From assembly GCA_902167985.1 (NCBI GenBank), contig CABHNZ010000002.1, forward strand, positions 425,197 to 489,196: a stretch of 64,000 bases of DNA. The letters run 5' to 3'. A program made the position numbers and the translations under genes. The notes under the pieces were generated by a model that was given only the letters and a program-made list of their open reading frames with translations, did not search any database and had not been told where the DNA came from. Origin of the DNA: Shinella sp. UYSO24. Its GTDB lineage: Bacteria > Pseudomonadota > Alphaproteobacteria > Rhizobiales > Rhizobiaceae. How positions within the stretch are numbered: the stretch's first letter is position 1; every line of letters starts with the position of its first letter. Below are positions 1 through 10,673 of the stretch, piece by piece.

Positions 1-91
1 TGCCAGGCAGGCTACCGGATCGTCGTTGAAGTCGGGCTCGTTCACGGCTTTTCTGAGGACGCTCTTCGGCCTTTCCAATTTCCTCGTGCGT

Positions 92-1209
92 TCAGCCCGC
101 GTAAGCCGCGGCAATTGCCTCGGCGGCGGCTCCGATATCGGCGGGCAGCCGCAAGCGGTGGAGCGCTAACCCATAGGCAGTGACGCCGGCCATGACGGTC
201 TCGAAACGGGCACGATTGCCTGTGTGGTTGAAGCGCAGCAGCCGTTCTGCTCCCGGTCCGACGCCTGATGTCAGGTCGCAGCCGAGGTCGGTTGCGATGG
301 CGATGATCTCGGATGGCGTCGTGGCGGGAGGGGCTTCCACCGTCGTCACCAGTCTCGATGTCGTGTCGTCGGTTGCCCAGAGCCTTGCGCCAAGCGCTGT
401 CAGCCCGGCACGGGTGGCGCGCGATGCCCTGGCATGGCGCTCAAGGACAGAGGCAAGTCCTTCCTCCTCGATGCGATCGAGGGCTGCTTCGAGGGCGAAG
501 AATTCGAGCGGGGCGGTCGTGCCGGGTAGCGCGCCTCGGCCGCTTTCGATCCACGCCTTCTGGTCGAGAAGCGAAAGAATTGAATCCCTTGGAGAATTTT
601 CTTCAGAAACCAGTTTCCATGCGTTGTGGCTGATCGATAGCGCCGAGAGGCCTGCCGGTCCGCCGAGCGATTTTTGTGGGCCGATGACGGCGATATCGAG
701 CCCGAGCGCATCCACATCGAGCGGATGGCCGCCGATCGAGGCGACCGCATCGACGATCGTGACGATGCCGCGGGAGCGTGCCAAAGCGGCGATTTCTTCC
801 AGCGGATTGCAGATGCCGCTTGCCGATTCGGCATGGACGAGAGCGAGAGCCGCGATGCCGGGTGCCGCATCGAGGGCCTGTTCGACGGCTTCGATGGTGA
901 TCGGGCGGGCCGGTTCGGCGGCAAGGGTGGTGACGCTGGCGCCGCCGCGCGCCAGCCATTTGCCGAACCACGCGCCATAGGGGCTTGTGACGATGTTGAG
1001 TGCCTTGAGGCCGGGTCTGGCGATGCTGGTTGCCACGGCCTCCAGCGCCACGACGCCTCGGCCTGAATGAGAAGCACGTCGTTCTTTGTGCCCATCAGCG
1101 CCTTGAGGCGGTCGGCGATCAGGGCGTATTTTTCCTGCGGGAAGGCCGGCGGGTCGAGGAGCGGGTTCCAGCGGCCGGCGCTTCCGGCGGGGCCGGTTGG
1201 TCTTGTCAT
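92..1209 (-). CDS. Class V PLP-dependent aminotransferase (frameshifted)
   Basis: PLP-dependent enzyme of the alanine/serine-glyoxylate aminotransferase group (fold type I, class V). The Schiff-base lysine lies in GPQKSLGGPAG, and the upstream cofactor-site segment (DAVASIGG) and the C-terminal LRFNHTG segment are present. The start at 1209 (MTRPTGPAGS) overlaps the stop of the upstream ATPase gene by 4 bp. The N-terminal 52 codons are in a different frame from the rest. Restoring one C at 1056-1057 (CC to CCC) gives the continuous family sequence LLIQAEGVVALEA, so a sequencing indel is likely. It is the last gene of the ABC-importer operon, so it probably acts on the imported amino compound. 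The substrate cannot be told from sequence; a pyridoxamine-pyruvate or serine-glyoxylate transaminase is possible. Confidence 0.8.
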
Positions 1210-1996
1210 GGTGCGTTCTCCTCCCTTGCGGTTCGAACAAGCTTTGGCACGGCGGCAATCAGCGCCTTGGTTGCGACAGTCTCGGGATGGGCGATCACCG
1301 CGTCTGCGGGACCGGTCTCGACGATCCGGCCGCGTTCCATGATGGCCATATGGTGCGAGACGGCACGCAGGACAGAGAGATCATGAGAGACGAAGAGATA
1401 GGCGAGGCCGCGCTCCTGTTGCAGTTCGACAAGCAGTTCGAGGATTTTTCCGCGGATCGAGACGTCGAGCGCCGAGACCGCCTCATCGAGCACGATCAGC
1501 TTCGGTTCGCTCGCAATGGCGCGGGCAATCGCCACACGCTGGCGCTGGCCACCCGAAAGGTCGTGCACCGGGCGGGTGGCAAGCGTCGGCGAGAGCGAGA
1601 CGCGTTCGAGCAGCGCTGCGATCCGTTCCGGCCGCTCGCGACGGGGGGCGATGCGGTGGATGCGCAAGGGATCGTCCAGCACATCGGCGACGCTGGCATG
1701 CGGATTGAAGGCGCCGGCGACATCCTGAAACACCATCTGAAGCCCGGCGCGGCGTTTCTTAACGTCGAGCCGGAGAGGGAGAGCCAGTCCTCTCCATCGA
1801 AAAGGATCTCGCCTTCATCTGCCGGCAGAAGCCGCATCAGGATACGGGCAAGCGTGGATTTGCCGCTGCCGGATGCACCGGCAAGGCCGAGCGTTTCTCC
1901 GGGTTTGATGGTCAGCGACAGATCGTCGAGGGCGGTCACGTCGCGGCCGGCAGTCGAGAAGCGTTTCGACAGGTGGCGGATGGCGAGGAGGGTCAT
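1206..1996 (-). CDS. Peptide/nickel-type ABC importer ATPase, second subunit (DppF-like, frameshifted)
   Basis: Cytoplasmic ATPase that energises the importer encoded upstream. In order: Walker A GASGSGKST near residue 43, Q-loop around VFQDV, signature LSGGQRQRVAIARA, Walker B LIVLDEAVSALD, H-loop VSHD. The Walker B region reads DEAVSALD rather than the common DEPTSALD, as in many DppF/OppF subunits. The first part (from ATG 1996) and the second part (from about 1745) are in different frames, so one indel is needed near the Q-loop. Start and stop overlap both neighbours by 4 bp, indicating translational coupling. It lacks a long C-terminal oligopeptide-binding extension, which fits the DppF type, about 263 residues. 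Confidence 0.85.
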
Positions 1997-2887
1997 GGAC
2001 TGTCCTCCTTGTCTGTGGTCACGGCAGATGGGGCGGAGCGGGCGATCAGCGGCGGGCTCGTCAAGTCGAGATGGCTGGCGAGCAGGCTTTTCGTGTAGTC
2101 GTCGGCCGGTCTGTCGATCACGTCGCGGGTCGGGCCGGTCTCGATGAGCCGGCCGGCGCGAAAGATGGCGATGCGGTCGGCAAATTGCGAGGCGAGCGCG
2201 ATATCGTGGGTGATGAAGATCAGCGTCATCTCGCCGGCACGCACGAGTTCATCCAGCAGGGCGACGATTTCTGCCTGCACGACCATGTCGAGCGCGCTGG
2301 TCGGTTCGTCGGCAATCAGGATGCCGGGGCGGGCGGCAAGGGCTGCCGCGATCGCCACCCTCTGGCGCTGGCCGCCGGAAAGCTGGTGCGGATAGGCGCG
2401 CATGGCCTCGCCGCATTCGGGATATGCACGCGGTCGAGCATGACATGGGCGGCCTCAAGCGCTGCGGCCCATGACAGGCGCAGGTGCCGCCTTGCGCCTC
2501 GGCCACCTGTTCGCCGATGGTCAGGACCGGGTTGAGGCTGGCCGAGGGGTCCTGAAAGACGAAGCCGAGATCCCGGCCGGCGATCGGGGGGCGTTCCATG
2601 TTCCAGGCGATGCGGCCTTCGGTTTTCGATCCTCGCGGCAGGAGGCCTGCAAGGGTTTTCGCAAGCGTGCTCTTGCCGGAACCGCTTTCGCCGATGATCG
2701 CGAGGCGCAGTCCTTTTTCGATGCTGAGCCCGACTTCGGAGAGCGCTTTCTGGGTGGTGCCGGGATAGGTGACGGAAAGGTTCTGGATGCGGCAGAGTTC
2801 GTTCGGTTTCAGCGGATTGAGGTGTGTGCCCGAGCCTGATCCCGAACCGGCCGAGATGCTGTAGCCCTGTCTTTTCCCCATTCTCAT
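1993..2887 (-). CDS. Peptide/nickel-type ABC importer ATPase, first subunit (DppD-like, frameshifted)
   Basis: First of two ATPase subunits. It has Walker A GESGSGKST near residue 69, Q-loop FVFQDPSASLNP, signature LSGGQRQRVAIA, Walker B ILIADEPTSALD and H-loop ITHD. The N-terminal half (ATG at 2887) and the C-terminal half (continuing into 1993-2403) are in different frames, with the break near 2480 in the helical domain. Both halves carry complementary motifs, so this is one gene with an indel, not two. It overlaps the upstream permease stop and the downstream ATPase start by 4 bp. Together the two ATPases form the usual DppDF-type heterodimer. Confidence 0.85.
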
Positions 2888-3714
2888 GGCCGGTCCCCGC
2901 TGCTGTGCAAGGCTTTCGAAAAGCCTTCGCCGACGAGATAGACGGCAATCACGGTGAGGACGAGGGCGATGCCGGGCAGGATGGAGAGCCAGGGCGAGGA
3001 GCGGATGACATTGCGGCCCTCGGCGATCATCGAGCCCCAGGTAACGGCGTTCGGATCTCCAAGGCCGAGGAAGGAAAGGGCTGCTTCGGTGAGGATGGCA
3101 GCTGCGACGATGATGGCGGCAAGTGCCAGAACCGGGCCCAGGGCATTGGGCAGGATCTGGCGGCAGGCAATCTCCACCGGGTGCATGCCGAGCGTTCTCG
3201 CCGCCGCTACATAATCCCGCTCGCGGATGGAAAGTACCTGCGCCCGTGTGAGCCTTGCCGGATCGGCCCAGGCGCCGAGCGCAATGGCGATGACGACGAC
3301 CGGCAGCGAGGCGCCCATGACGCTGACAAAGGCGAGTGCCAGCAGGAAGCCGGGGACGATCTGGAAGGCGTCGACGACGCGCATCAATGTCTCGTCGATC
3401 AGCCCGCCGGCAAAGCCCGCCGCAAGGCCGATGAGCATGCCGAGGGCAAGTGCTGCGACGGCTGCGGCAAGCCCGACCGTCAGTGAAGTACGGGTGCCGT
3501 GGATGAGGCCGGCCAGCACATCGCGGCCGAGCCTGTCGGTGCCGAGGGGGAATTGCGGATCGGTGAAGGGGGCAAGCAGCGGGCGCGCCGCGATCCTCAG
3601 GGGATCACCGGGCGAGATTTCAGGGGCGAGGATGGCGATGATGACGAGGAAGGCGAGAAAGAGAGTCCCGACAAGGCCTTCCGGCGTTCTGCTCAGACGT
3701 TGAATCAGGTTCAT
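2884..3714 (-). CDS. ABC importer permease, DppC-like
   Basis: Inner-membrane permease of the peptide/nickel/opine importer family, 276 residues, intact. It has an N-terminal membrane helix (about 17-37), the extracytoplasmic segment with TDRLGRDVLAGLIHGTRTSL typical of DppC/OppC, then five helices. The EAA loop (ARTLGMHPVEIACRQILPNALGP) contacts the ATPases. It is the only unbroken gene of this operon. Start 3714 lies 10 bp after the stop of the upstream permease gene. Confidence 0.9.
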   Translation of the reverse strand: MNLIQRLSRTPEGLVGTLFLAFLVIIAILAPEISPGDPLRIAARPLLAPFTDPQFPLGTDRLGRDVLAGLIHGTRTSLTVGLAAAVAALALGMLIGLAAGFAGGLIDETLMRVVDAFQIVPGFLLALAFVSVMGASLPVVVIAIALGAWADPARLTRAQVLSIRERDYVAAARTLGMHPVEIACRQILPNALGPVLALAAIIVAAAILTEAALSFLGLGDPNAVTWGSMIAEGRNVIRSSPWLSILPGIALVLTVIAVYLVGEGFSKALHSSGDRP

Positions 3715-3723
3715 CGCCGCACC

Positions 3724-4709
3724 TCACGAGGGTTCTGAGGCGCCGACGCGCGGATCGAGCGCGGCGTAGACGAGATCGACGACAAGGTTGATGGCGATCA
3801 CCATCACGGCGCTGACGACGATGATGCCCATCAGCAGCGGCGCATCGCGGCCGGTGACGGCTTCCTGCGCCAGACGGCCGAAGCCGGGAATGGCAAAATG
3901 CTTTCGATCACGACGCTGCCGCCAAGCATGGCAGCCGATTGCAGACCGAGCATGGTAACGAGCGGCAGAAGCGCGTTTCGCGCCACATGGCGCAGGACAA
4001 TCCGGTGGCGGGAAAGGCCCTTTGATTGGGCGAAGGCAACGAAATCCAGCCGCCAGATTTCGGCCATCGAGGCGCGCATGACGCGCAGGTAGAGCGCCAT
4101 GTAGATGAGTGCCAAGGCGCCAACAGGGAGAGCGAGATGGGTGGCGATATCGGCGACGCGGGCAAGGCCGGTCTTGCCCGATGCGATCGTCTCAAGGCCC
4201 GAGGTCGGCAACCAGCGGAGTTCTACGGCAAAGACGAGGCTGAAGACGAGGCCGAGCCAGAAACTCGGGATGGCGTAGAGGATGAGCGACAGGATGGAGA
4301 GGCCACGGTCGCGCAGGCTGCCGGGCCGGGCGCCGGCGACGATGCCGAGCACCGAGCCGATCCCGAAGGCGAGCGCCGTGGCGCTTCCCATCAGGAGCAG
4401 GGTGTTGGGCAGGCGTTCGAGGATGAGCGACAGGACCGGGCGGTTGAAGGCGACCGACCAGCCGAGATCGAGCTTCGCGAGTGACGTCAGGTAGAGCCAG
4501 AGGCGGGCGAGTGCCGACTGGTCGAGACCGTATTGCTGGCGAAGCGTTGCGGCGACCTTTGCATCGCCACCGCCGATCGACAGGAGATAGGCATCGACCG
4601 CATCGCCGGATGCGTTTTCCATCAACAGGAAGGTCATGACGACGACGATCAGCAGCACCGGGATGGCGGTGAGCGCACGTCGCCGGATGAGCCGCATCGC
4701 CCGGCTCAC
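3724..4709 (-). CDS. ABC importer permease, DppB-like (frameshifted near 3' end)
   Basis: First permease of the importer. It starts MSRAMRLIRRRALTAIPVLL with a first membrane helix, followed by the periplasmic loop and the DppB/OppB core, including the EAA loop (AFAQSKGLSRHRIVLRHVARNALLP). The open frame breaks near 3885. In the shifted frame the family C-terminus continues (GRDAPLLMGIIVVSAVMVIA and a final helix) and ends GASEPS with a stop at 3724, just upstream of the DppC-like gene. I therefore extend the gene to 3724. Partners are the neighbouring permease, ATPases and binding protein. Confidence 0.85.
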
Positions 4710-4772
4710 GTTACGGCACCTTCCGTAACGTGCGGTCTTCCGGCGATGCTGCCTGTCTCTTCTGCCTCGCCA

Positions 4773-6422
4773 TCAGGATTTCAGCGCCGTGTCGGCCCAG
4801 TTGGAGACGGCCCAGCGCGGGTTGTTGGAGACGTGAGGACCGTATCGCGCGCAACGGTGATAAAGCCCCATTCTGCGACGTTGATGAGCGGCAGATCCGT
4901 CGCAACGATGGTCTGGAACTGGTTGTAGAGTTGCGTGCGGGCGGCGGTGTCGATGGTCTCGGCGCTTGGCGATGATGCCGTCCAGTTCCTTGTTGGCGTA
5001 GCCGCCCTGATTGGAGAAGGGCACGCCGGCCGGAATGCCGGACTGCACGAGAATGGTGGTGGAGATGGCCGGGTCGCCGCGGAAGACGGTGGGTTCGACC
5101 GCAAGATCGAAATCATGGTCGGTATAGACGGCCTTCTGGTGGGCGGCGCTATCGGCATTCACCAGTTCCGCATCGATGCCGATGACGGCCAGTGCCTGAC
5201 GCAGGTAATCGCCGAACTGCTTGGTCTCGTTGAAATAGGGGCGGCGCGCAGTTTCAGCTTGAAGCGCTTGCCGTCCGCACCCTTCTTGTAGCCGGCCTCG
5301 TCGAGCAGGGCGTTGGCCTTGGCCGTGTCGAAGGCATAGGTCGGCACCTTGGCGTCGTAGAATTCCGGTGCGTTCTTCGGGATGGGACCGGTCGAGGCTG
5401 CGGCATAGCCGAGGAAGACCGTGTCGACGACGAATTTGCGGTCGATCGCATGGGCAATCGCCTGACGCACCTTGAGGTCGGCCAGCTCCTTGCGGCGATG
5501 ATTGATCTCGACGACGAGCTGGTAGGTGAGGCCCTCATAGCCCTTGGAAATGACCTTCAGGCCGTTTTCCTTGGAGATGCGGTCGAGATCGGTCAAGGGA
5601 ACAGCCGAGAAGGCGGCGAGCTGGATTTCCTCGGCCTCCAGCGCTGCCGCCGCACCGGCACGATCCGGCAGGACGCGGAAGATCACCTCGTCGAGCCTCG
5701 GCTCGCCCTTGGCCCAATAATCCTCGTTCTTCGTCAGGCGGTAATATTCGCCCGGCTTGTATTCGGTAAACTTGAAGGGGCCTGTACCGATCAGCTTGAC
5801 GTTTGCCGGGTTGGTGGCGATCTCGGTGCCTTCATAGATGTGGCGCGGCACGACGCTGCTGACGACCGGCAGGGCGTTGCGGATCAATTGCAGCGGTGTC
5901 GGCTTGGAGAAGCGGAAGATCGCCGTCAGGTCGTCGGGCGTGTCGATCGCTTCGAGATTGGCGAAGACGAGGCGGCCGAGGTTCTGCAGCGGCTTCCAGA
6001 TGGCGAGCGCCGAATAGGCGACGTCGGAAGAGGTGAACGGTTTGCCGTCATGCCATTTGACGCCTTCGCGCAGCTTGAACGTCACCGATTTGCCATCGGC
6101 CGAGCTTCCCAGGAGGTGGCAAGCCGTGGGGAGAGACCGTCCTTGCCGTCGAAGGAGGCTTCTGCCAGAGGCTCGATCACCTTGCTGGCGATGAAGAAGA
6201 CGCCGTTGGAGGCGACGATCGCCGGATTGAGGTTCTTCGGTTCCGAATCGGCTGCGACCACCAGACGGCCGCCGGACGTGTATCCGTTGCGGTCTGGGCC
6301 AGCGTGAGGGTCGGCAAGGCGGTCGAGGCGAGAAGGGCGCCGCCGGCCTTCAGCAGCGTGCGGCGGGATGTGGCGCCGGAAAGAGGGCCAGCAAAGCGAC
6401 CGGAAAAAGGGGCGGAAGACAT
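4773..6422 (-). CDS. ABC importer substrate-binding protein, DppA-like (several frameshifts)
   Basis: Periplasmic solute-binding protein of the SBP_bac_5 (DppA/OppA/NikA) family. ATG 6422 opens a twin-arginine signal (SRRTLLKAGGALLAS) with an Ala-rich cleavage region. The mature part carries LVVAADSEPKNLNPA, the family segment FKLREGVKWHDGKPFTSSDV, then YWAKGEPRLDEVIFRVLPD, and ends NNPRWAVSNWADTALKS. At least four frame changes are needed (near 6290, 6100, 5240 and 4840-4960), so the reading frame is recovered only piecewise. The pieces are collinear and complementary, so a single gene of about 545 residues is the best reading. It heads the operon. The ligand (peptide, opine, amino-acid derivative) is not identifiable. 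Confidence 0.8.
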
Positions 6423-6706
6423 AAGGCTCTCCTCGAAAAGGCATGGTGCGGCCGGGCGGCCGATCTATTCATAGAGTTATGCGGCTCGCAGGCGGCGGTG
6501 CGGATATTGCCAGCGAAACGCGCGTCCGCACAGAGAGGAATTTTCCAATGCTTGCGGATTTCTCGCATTTCTCGACTGCGCTGCGATGTCTCGCAAGGGC
6601 CAGAATGGTCGCAGTCTGGAGCCAGTGGGGAGAGCGAGCGCCGGGGCGGGACGCTGTCTGCCGGTCGGCCCTTCCGGGGCGGGGCCGGGAGGTGCTTAAA
6701 ACACCA

Positions 6707-6739
6707 ACGTCAGGCTGCGAGGGGATCGCAGCCTGACGT
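6707..6739 (-). terminator. Hairpin terminator after the fixK-like gene
   Basis: A 14-bp perfect stem (ACGTCAGGCTGCGA with its complement) around a 5-nt loop, about 95 bp past the stop of the fixK-like gene. On the minus strand it is followed by a T-rich stretch (GGTGTTTTAA). Apart from this hairpin, I see nothing coding in the stretch 6445-6834. The segment near 6422-6560 should hold the promoter of the ABC operon. Confidence 0.6.
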
Positions 6740-6834
6740 CAGGTGATGGGGGAAAATTATGAGTTTTTTTCAGGCTATGCACGTTCGTGTGTCGGGCGAA
6801 GCGCCAACTCCCGACACGGCTGTGATCAGTTCTT

Positions 6835-7482
6835 TCAGGCGCTAATATTGTGCAGATCCTCCGGTCGCATGATTTCGATACGGCGGATGCTGCGCAATCT
6901 GATGAGACCGGCCGAGCGCAGTTTTGCGAGAACCCGCGAAACAGTCTCGATGGTCAGGTCGAGGTAATCCGCCATGTCGAGGCGCGACATGGGCAGATCG
7001 AAATGGTTGAGGCCGCCCTGGCGGTTTGCCATGTCCAGAAGGAAGGCGGAGATGCGCTCGACGGCGGTAAGCCGGCTGACGAGCATGATGTGGTTCTGTG
7101 CCGAGGCCATGGCCTGCAGGGCAAGCGCCGTGACATCGATCTGGTGGCGGCTTGCGCCATCGGTGGGGACGATCCGCAGGCCGGTCGGGATGATGGTTTC
7201 GGCGAAAAGCTGGTGCGTGGCGCCAGCCTCAAGGCCGAAGCTTTCGCCGGCCAGATGGAAGGCAATCACCTGACGGCGGCCATCCGACAGGAGGCGATAG
7301 ACGCGCACGGCGCCGAACTCGACCTGATAGATATTGAGGGCAGCCTGTCCCGGCGCGAAGATTTCCGTCGAGGCAGCAAAGGTAGCGAGCGGCAGTGACT
7401 TCGAAAGAGGAACGACCACTTCACCGAACGCTGCTGCCTGCTGCTGATTTGTCATGATTTTCTTGTAGGCTACCGCGCTCAT
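6835..7482 (-). CDS. fixK: Crp/Fnr-family regulator, FixK-like
   Basis: Transcription factor of the Crp/Fnr superfamily, 215 residues: N-terminal cyclic-nucleotide-binding-type beta-roll (about 25-110), dimerisation helix and a C-terminal winged helix. The recognition helix segment LDLTIETVSRVLAKLRSAG carries the E--SR pattern that reads TTGA-type half sites. No N-terminal cysteine cluster is visible, so it is FixK-like rather than an oxygen-sensing FnrN. The start is set by a strong ribosome site (GGAGGG four bases before ATG 7482). It lies beside fixLJ, which in rhizobia activates fixK under low oxygen. Its targets (fixNOQP and others) are outside this window. Confidence 0.8.
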   Translation of the reverse strand: MSAVAYKKIMTNQQQAAAFGEVVVPLSKSLPLATFAASTEIFAPGQAALNIYQVEFGAVRVYRLLSDGRRQVIAFHLAGESFGLEAGATHQLFAETIIPTGLRIVPTDGASRHQIDVTALALQAMASAQNHIMLVSRLTAVERISAFLLDMANRQGGLNHFDLPMSRLDMADYLDLTIETVSRVLAKLRSAGLIRLRSIRRIEIMRPEDLHNISA

Positions 7483-7768
7483 CCGTCCCTCCTTCCTTTA
7501 CCGTCACCTGCCGCCCGCCAATGGTCCCGCTGCGGACCTGAGCCGGCTTTGCGAGAGAGCCTTGGGAGGCTGGTAGAAGACTGTTGTTGATTGGAACATG
7601 CGCCGGATTCGCGGGCTGCGAAATGCGGTTATCTCACTAGGTATTTATACTTAGCAGGGAGGGCGCGATGCGGCGTCGGCCGACGATGACGGGTGTCGGG
7701 CGGGTATGGACATTGTGTCCGGGGCCTGGGCCAAAGGCGCGGCAGCCGGTCAGTCCGTCACGAGCGTA

Positions 7769-8110
7769 TCACGCAACGGCCGGAAAACTGCGCACGAGAC
7801 GCACGAGATCAGAGCCTTCGAATGGCTTGGCCAGAACATTGGCCCGGCCAGCCTGCGGCGGCACGGAAATGCCGTCGGAGAGTAGAATCACGGCGCCATC
7901 GGCTCCGCTCATGTAGTCGCGCGCACCGGCATCGGCACGCAGGACCTGTTCATCAATGATGCGGCACAGGAGGCCGCTGGTGAAAGAGGCAGACGCATTC
8001 CAGCCCGCATGGGCCTCGACGCGATATCCTTCCACTTCCAGGGCGAAGGCGAGCGACTGGCGCAGCGCCTCATCGGGCACGTAGACGACGATCTTCGATG
8101 GTTGCAGCAC
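7769..8110 (-). CDS. Degenerate FixJ-like receiver-only protein
   Basis: Small protein that aligns with the receiver domain of the neighbouring FixJ: YVPDEALRQSLAF matches Fix[16 protein letters not shown] candidate phospho-Asp (about residue 53, RIIDEQV) and the conserved Lys-Pro (LAKPF, about 95) remain. The first acidic-pocket Asp is replaced by Pro, and the segment after the phospho-site has lost the usual MPxxxG turn. There is no DNA-binding domain. I prefer GTG 8110 (preceded by AGGAAAG), because the extension up to ATG 8176 adds no recognisable domain. It could be a phosphotransfer modulator or decoy in the FixLJ pathway. Confidence 0.6.
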   Translation of the reverse strand: MLQPSKIVVYVPDEALRQSLAFALEVEGYRVEAHAGWNASASFTSGLLCRIIDEQVLRADAGARDYMSGADGAVILLSDGISVPPQAGRANVLAKPFEGSDLVRLVRSFPAVA

Positions 8111-8257
8111 TGAGACTTTCCTGATGGAGGCCCCGCCGGAAGGCAAGGACCGTGTGGCCATCTGTCGATGGTGCATCTCTTCCGGGCGTCGATCGGGGCC
8201 CGGAAAGCGGCCAAACGACCGCTATCAGTTGAGTAGCACGACGCCGCCCAGGATGCT

Positions 8258-8271
8258 TTGCGATGGATCAA
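8258..8271. promoter_or_regulatory. Weak candidate FixK/Fnr box
   Basis: TTGCGATGGATCAA keeps the TTG-N8-CAA core and one perfect half site (ATCAA) of the TTGAT-N4-ATCAA consensus; the other half is imperfect. It lies upstream of the receiver-only gene and just downstream of the fixJ stop, where a promoter for that gene is needed. Chance occurrence is possible. Confidence 0.25.
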
Positions 8272-8287
8272 AAATATGATTAATGGA

Positions 8288-8908
8288 TCAGCCTGCGGCA
8301 AATCCTGCCGAAATGGCCATGCGCACGAGCTGCGGCAGGCTGCGGGCCTTCATCTTCGACATGACGTTGGCGCGGTGCACCTCGACGGTGCGCGGGCTGA
8401 TGTCGAGTTCGTAGGCGATGGTCTTGTTGGGCATGCCGCTGACGACGGCTTTGAGAACCTGCCGCTCGCGTTCGCTCAGCGTATCGAGGCGGGTGCGGAT
8501 GACATCCACTTCCTCGTCTGCGGGGGTCTGATCGGCGAGGAAACCGGCCGCCCGATGGATGGCTTCGACGACGACCTGGTCCTCAAAGGGTTTTTCGATG
8601 AAGTCGCGCGCACCGACCTTCATCGCTTCGACCGCCATCGGAATGTCGCCGTGGCCGCTGATGACGATCGAGGGCATGGCGAGTTTCGAGGCCTGCAAGC
8701 GGCGCAGAAGATCGATGCCGCTCATGTCGGGCATGCGCAGGTCGGTGATCAGAACGCCGTTGCGCAGGGCCGGCGCCATGTCGAGGAAGGCGGATGCCGT
8801 GTCATGGATGCGGACCGCAAATCCGTTGACCGTCAGCATGAAAGCCAGCGACTTGCGCACAGCTTCCTCGTCATCGACGATATGCACCGTATAGTCAGCG
8901 ACCGGCAT
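8288..8908 (-). CDS. fixJ: Two-component response regulator FixJ
   Basis: Response regulator of nitrogen-fixation/microaerobic genes, 206 residues. The receiver domain has the acidic pair DD (12-13), phospho-Asp 56 ([12 protein letters not shown]), switch residues [13 protein letters not shown] and Lys106 (EKPF). The C-terminal LuxR/FixJ helix-turn-helix contains [25 protein letters not shown] and [17 protein letters not shown] start it at ATG 8908 ([13 protein letters not shown]), which overlaps the end of fixL by 14 bp. Phosphorylation by FixL at low oxygen is the known family mechanism. Confidence 0.93.
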   Translation of the reverse strand: MPVADYTVHIVDDEEAVRKSLAFMLTVNGFAVRIHDTASAFLDMAPALRNGVLITDLRMPDMSGIDLLRRLQASKLAMPSIVISGHGDIPMAVEAMKVGARDFIEKPFEDQVVVEAIHRAAGFLADQTPADEEVDVIRTRLDTLSERERQVLKAVVSGMPNKTIAYELDISPRTVEVHRANVMSKMKARSLPQLVRMAISAGFAAG

Positions 8909-10413
8909 CGGTATCGTCCTCCTGGTAGATCGGTAGAGTGAAACGGAAAATTGCACCGCCGACGGCATTGTGCGAGACGCCCATCTCGCCGCCATGGGCT
9001 TCGATGATGCGCTTGCAGATCGACAGGCCTATGCCCATGCCGCCCGGCTTGGTGGTGGTGAATGGTCTGAAAAGCTGTTCGGCTATCTCGGGCGAGATGC
9101 CGGGCCCGGTGTCCTCGACAAAGACCGCAACCTCGTCCTCACCGATACTCTCGGTGCGGACGGCAAGCTCCCTGACGTCGCTGTCGCGCATGGCCTCTAT
9201 GGCGTTGCGCATGAGATTGGTCAGAACCTGCTGGATCTGGATGCGATCCACCATCACGGCTTCCGGGCCGAGCGAGAAGTCGAAATTGGTGCGCACGCCC
9301 ATCTGCCGTGAACCGACGAGGGCAAGGGCTGCCGCCTCTTCGATCAGCCGGCGGATGTTTTCCGGCGTCTTTTCGGTTTCGCCCTTGGTGACGAATTCGC
9401 GCAGGTGCTTGATGATCTGGCCGGCGCGCAGCGACTGGTTGGCGGTCTCTTCCAATGCCTCGCGGATCCGCACGGCGGTCTCTTCCTCGAGGCCACGCAT
9501 GAGGCGCGTGCAGCCATGGGCGTAATTGGCGATGGCGGACAGTGGCTGGTTGAGTTCGTGGGCGAGCGCCGAGGCCATTTCGCCCATGTCGTTGAGACGG
9601 GAGAGGCGGGCAAGCTCGGCCTGCGCCTCCTGTAGGCGAGCGGCCGATTCCTCGCGCTCCGTCAGGTCGCGGACGAAGCCGGTGAAGAAGGTCTCGCCGC
9701 CGGCGCGGGTTTCTCCGACCGCCAGTTTCATCGGGAAGGTCGAGCCATCCTTGCGGCGGCCGACGACGACGCGGTCATGGGCCATGATGCGCTTCTGGCC
9801 GGTGCGCAGGTAGCGGTCGAGATAGCCGTCATGCTCCTGCGTATAGGGTGACGGCATCAGCATGCGCAGGTTCTTGCCGACGACTTCCGCCTCGCTATAG
9901 CCGAACTGGCGCACGGCTGCTGCGTTGAAGGAGACGATCGTGCCATCCTTGTCGCTGACGATTGTGGCGTCGAGAACCGTATCGAGAATGGAGGCGAGAT
10001 GGGCTTCCCGCGCCGCCGTCTTGGCCTGGGCGCGGTCGATGGTGATGCGGGCGACGTTCAGCATCTCGCCGACAAAGGCGATGGCGACGCGACGACCACG
10101 ACCGTTACCATTTCCTCGAGGTCGCGCCGCGTTCCGTCGTCAGTTCCTTGACGCCGTAGACGCCGAGTGTCGAGAGCGCGACCGAGACCAGCGCCGGCAG
10201 CCAGCCGCCGAGCATGGCGACCAGAAGAATGACGGGAATGAAGAAGGTGAAGGTGACGCGCTCATCCAGCGGGCCGGAGAAGGCGATGCGCAGCACGAAG
10301 CTGATGAAGACGCCGATAAAGGCAATGGCATAGACTTCCGGCAACGTGAAACGTCTTGCCAGAATAGACTGGATGAATTTTTCCCGACGAGCGCGGATAT
10401 CGGCAGAAGACAT
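8895..10413 (-). CDS. fixL: Oxygen-sensing histidine kinase FixL (frameshifted in the N-terminal part)
   Basis: Membrane-bound haem-PAS kinase. The N-terminus (from ATG 10413, or 10419) has several membrane helices of the DUF4118 type. The PAS domain has the proximal haem His in [16 protein letters not shown] and the Arg of the FixL distal pocket region ([16 protein letters not shown]). The kinase has H-box [17 protein letters not shown]-box [12 protein letters not shown], and G boxes DTGPGIS and GGMGIGLSI. The membrane part is in another frame from the PAS-kinase part; two indels near 10085-10115 reconnect them through a further helix ([10 protein letters not shown]...AIAFVGEML). Total length is about 505 residues, the usual FixL size. 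There is no fused receiver, unlike hybrid FixL proteins. Confidence 0.9.
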
Positions 10414-10673
10414 CACCATGTGCCCGGAACGATCAGCCTCCGAAACTGTGTTAGAAATACATAAAGTCTGCTTTTGCGAGTAATACCATGAGTTTGTCGG
10501 AACCGTCCAACCTTGTGCCGTGCTCAAGGCGAGCGATTCACATATTTGGTTAGCAAAGGTCTTTGATGCTTGCCAAGTGGTCTGCACCGACTTGTTTTGG
10601 AAGGCGAGCGGGTGGCGTTGGCAATTGGCCGGCAAGGGGGTAGCTGGTGCCGACACTGAATGGAAGATTGGCA

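Noticed and set aside
1..45. Possible start of another minus-strand gene at the left edge (GTG at 45, reading VNEPDFNDDPVACLA)
   Set aside because: Only 15 codons are visible and there is no ribosome site, so it cannot be supported.
1197..2147. Plus-strand open frame of 316 codons across the ABC ATPase genes
   Set aside because: Opposite strand carries Walker A/B and signature motifs of two ATPases; this frame has none.
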